The translations under genes were made by a program, and so were the position numbers. Positions 62,876 to 64,000 of a DNA stretch of 64,000 bases are shown in pieces; the first letter of the stretch is position 1; each line of letters begins with the position of its first letter. Below the pieces are notes generated by a model that saw only the letters and a list, made by a program, of their open reading frames with translations, did not search any database and had not been told where the DNA came from. Origin of the DNA: Sphaerolaimus hirsutus (Eukaryota > Nematoda > Chromadorea > Monhysterida > Sphaerolaimidae); the NCBI GenBank assembly GCA_964036195.1, contig OZ038456.1, forward strand, positions 15,996,001 through 16,060,000. Direction: 5' to 3'.

Positions 62876-64000
62876 CTGCACGTTTTACTCGGTTTCATCA
62901 CATTTTTTTATCTAGTGTGAAATTAGGCTAGGTAATTCAAACTAATTGTGTAACTGCACAAATTGGCCACTTTGCAAATGAGGAATGAGCTGAACTGAGG
63001 CCCTGAAAGCACACTAAGCGGATGCATTTCCACTCAAGTTCGACAGTCAATCGGATTCATATGTATGTGCTATGATCATCAAATTTGGTCAGTTACACAT
63101 CGTAAACTGGCAGTGTAACAGCAGTTTTCCGCAAATCAGAACTGAGCATATTTATAGCTAAATTGATCACAGATACCATGTTTCTACTATACTATAGTAC
63201 GTCATTTTGCATATGTGCTTTTCTTTTGATGGTTTCACTTATTTACTTCATGCATATCCGGGATTTCCATACATAGCAAAAATGGGTGTGACTATAGGCT
63301 GTCAAATTTCCGTTTTCCGTCAGCATCACCGTCACGAAATTTCTGCGTCATGAAGCTAGATGAAGTGTGTGGAAGACACTTCACCGAAAATATCGTGAAG
63401 TGTGTGGAAGTGTGTGAAAGTGTCTTCACAGAGCCCGCTTCCACATGCTTCACGCATCCATTTTTTGCTGTGATATGGGTATTAGCCTTGGGTAAAATGT
63501 TTGCACCATTGACACATTTCTGGGTATTTGAAGGTAAATGGCTATTCATCAATCCCACTATTTAAATATTTTGTGTCCAATCTCTGAACTATTATTCTAA
63601 ATAAATACCAAGTAGATGCATGCCATCTCATTAGTAGAAATATGGTAAAGAAGTAACAGTGATACGTTTAATAATGATTTAAGTAAATCTTATGTAACGT
63701 ATAGGTCCAAATGATTAACACAATTTATGTGAAACCCAATCCAACTGACAATTAAAAGCACATTCCCTCCTTCCAAGCACACCCCCCACATCATACAACG
63801 ATAACAGATGATGAACATTCTCTCAAAGTTTGATATCACTAATGTCACGCAAAAAGCGATGAAGCTTGCCTATGTGAAAATTTTGATTCTGAATTTACAC
63901 CATTGATCTAACACGCCACATGCACAGTTAACATTGGCAGCATGCTGACGATAACAAATATATGTGAATTATTGTAAAATATCAGAAAAATATTTTTGAT
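62876..64000. other. Region upstream of the first recognised exon
   Basis: 1.1 kb, AT-rich. A short palindromic stretch (63,340-63,460, repeated GAAGTGTGTGGAAG and its complement CTTCCACAC) is the only structure I see. No exon, promoter motif or CpG island is evident; it may be an intron of the same gene or 5' flank. Confidence 0.45.

Noticed and set aside
62619..62920. Leu/Phe-rich plus-strand frames opposite e1
   Set aside because: Antisense of the Gln-rich coding segment.

Overview
This window is animal (metazoan) nuclear DNA. It is AT-rich, its coding sequence is cut by spliceosomal introns, and the introns are packed with short terminal-inverted-repeat (TIR) transposons. One gene fills nearly the whole window. 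It lies on the minus strand, so transcription runs from right to left. I could assemble 41 exons (e1 at about 62.9 kb to e41 at the left edge) with GT...AG boundaries whose reading phases agree at every junction, giving about 37.1 kb of continuous coding sequence, roughly 12,360 codons. Neither the true start nor the stop codon is inside the window. The product is a giant modular protein of the titin/kettin/twitchin type: immunoglobulin I-set domains plus very long PEVK-like charged spring regions. I do not recognise a specific orthologue and cannot name the species; a marine invertebrate is a guess.

Layout in order of transcription. 62.9-56.3 kb: e1-e17, a Gln-rich segment followed by small exons encoding an unrecognised repeat of about 39 residues, with one Ig domain (e13-e14) among them. 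54.9-41.3 kb: e18-e32, two linker exons and then six Ig I-set domains, nearly all split between two exons at one conserved place. 41.1-33.9 kb: e33-e38, again the 39-residue repeat, first one unit per exon (117-126 nt), then about 33 units fused in one 3.85-kb exon (e36). 33.1-15.1 kb: e39, a single 18,027-nt exon made of roughly 95 tandem 60-62-residue PEVK-like units. 11.8 kb: e40, a short linker. 8,956 to 1: e41, a second giant exon of about 50 tandem 59-residue charged units, still open at the window edge. The very long plus-strand reading frames over both arrays are antisense artefacts.

The introns hold several families of non-autonomous DNA transposons. At least four hAT-type elements have 8-bp target-site duplications, and one small family carries GGCGCC arrays. 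About 13 copies of a TA-flanked family have C-rich/G-rich ends. There is one 2.4-kb mariner-like element, plus foldback elements. No transposase gene is recognisable. None of the insertions I found interrupts an exon, although one supplies about three quarters of an intron.

Functionally, the order of modules (elastic repeat, Ig train, elastic repeat, PEVK, PEVK) suggests a very long extensible filament protein of contractile or cytoskeletal cells. The introns around the repeat exons in the 3' half are all phase 1, so whole spring modules could be skipped or added without breaking the frame.
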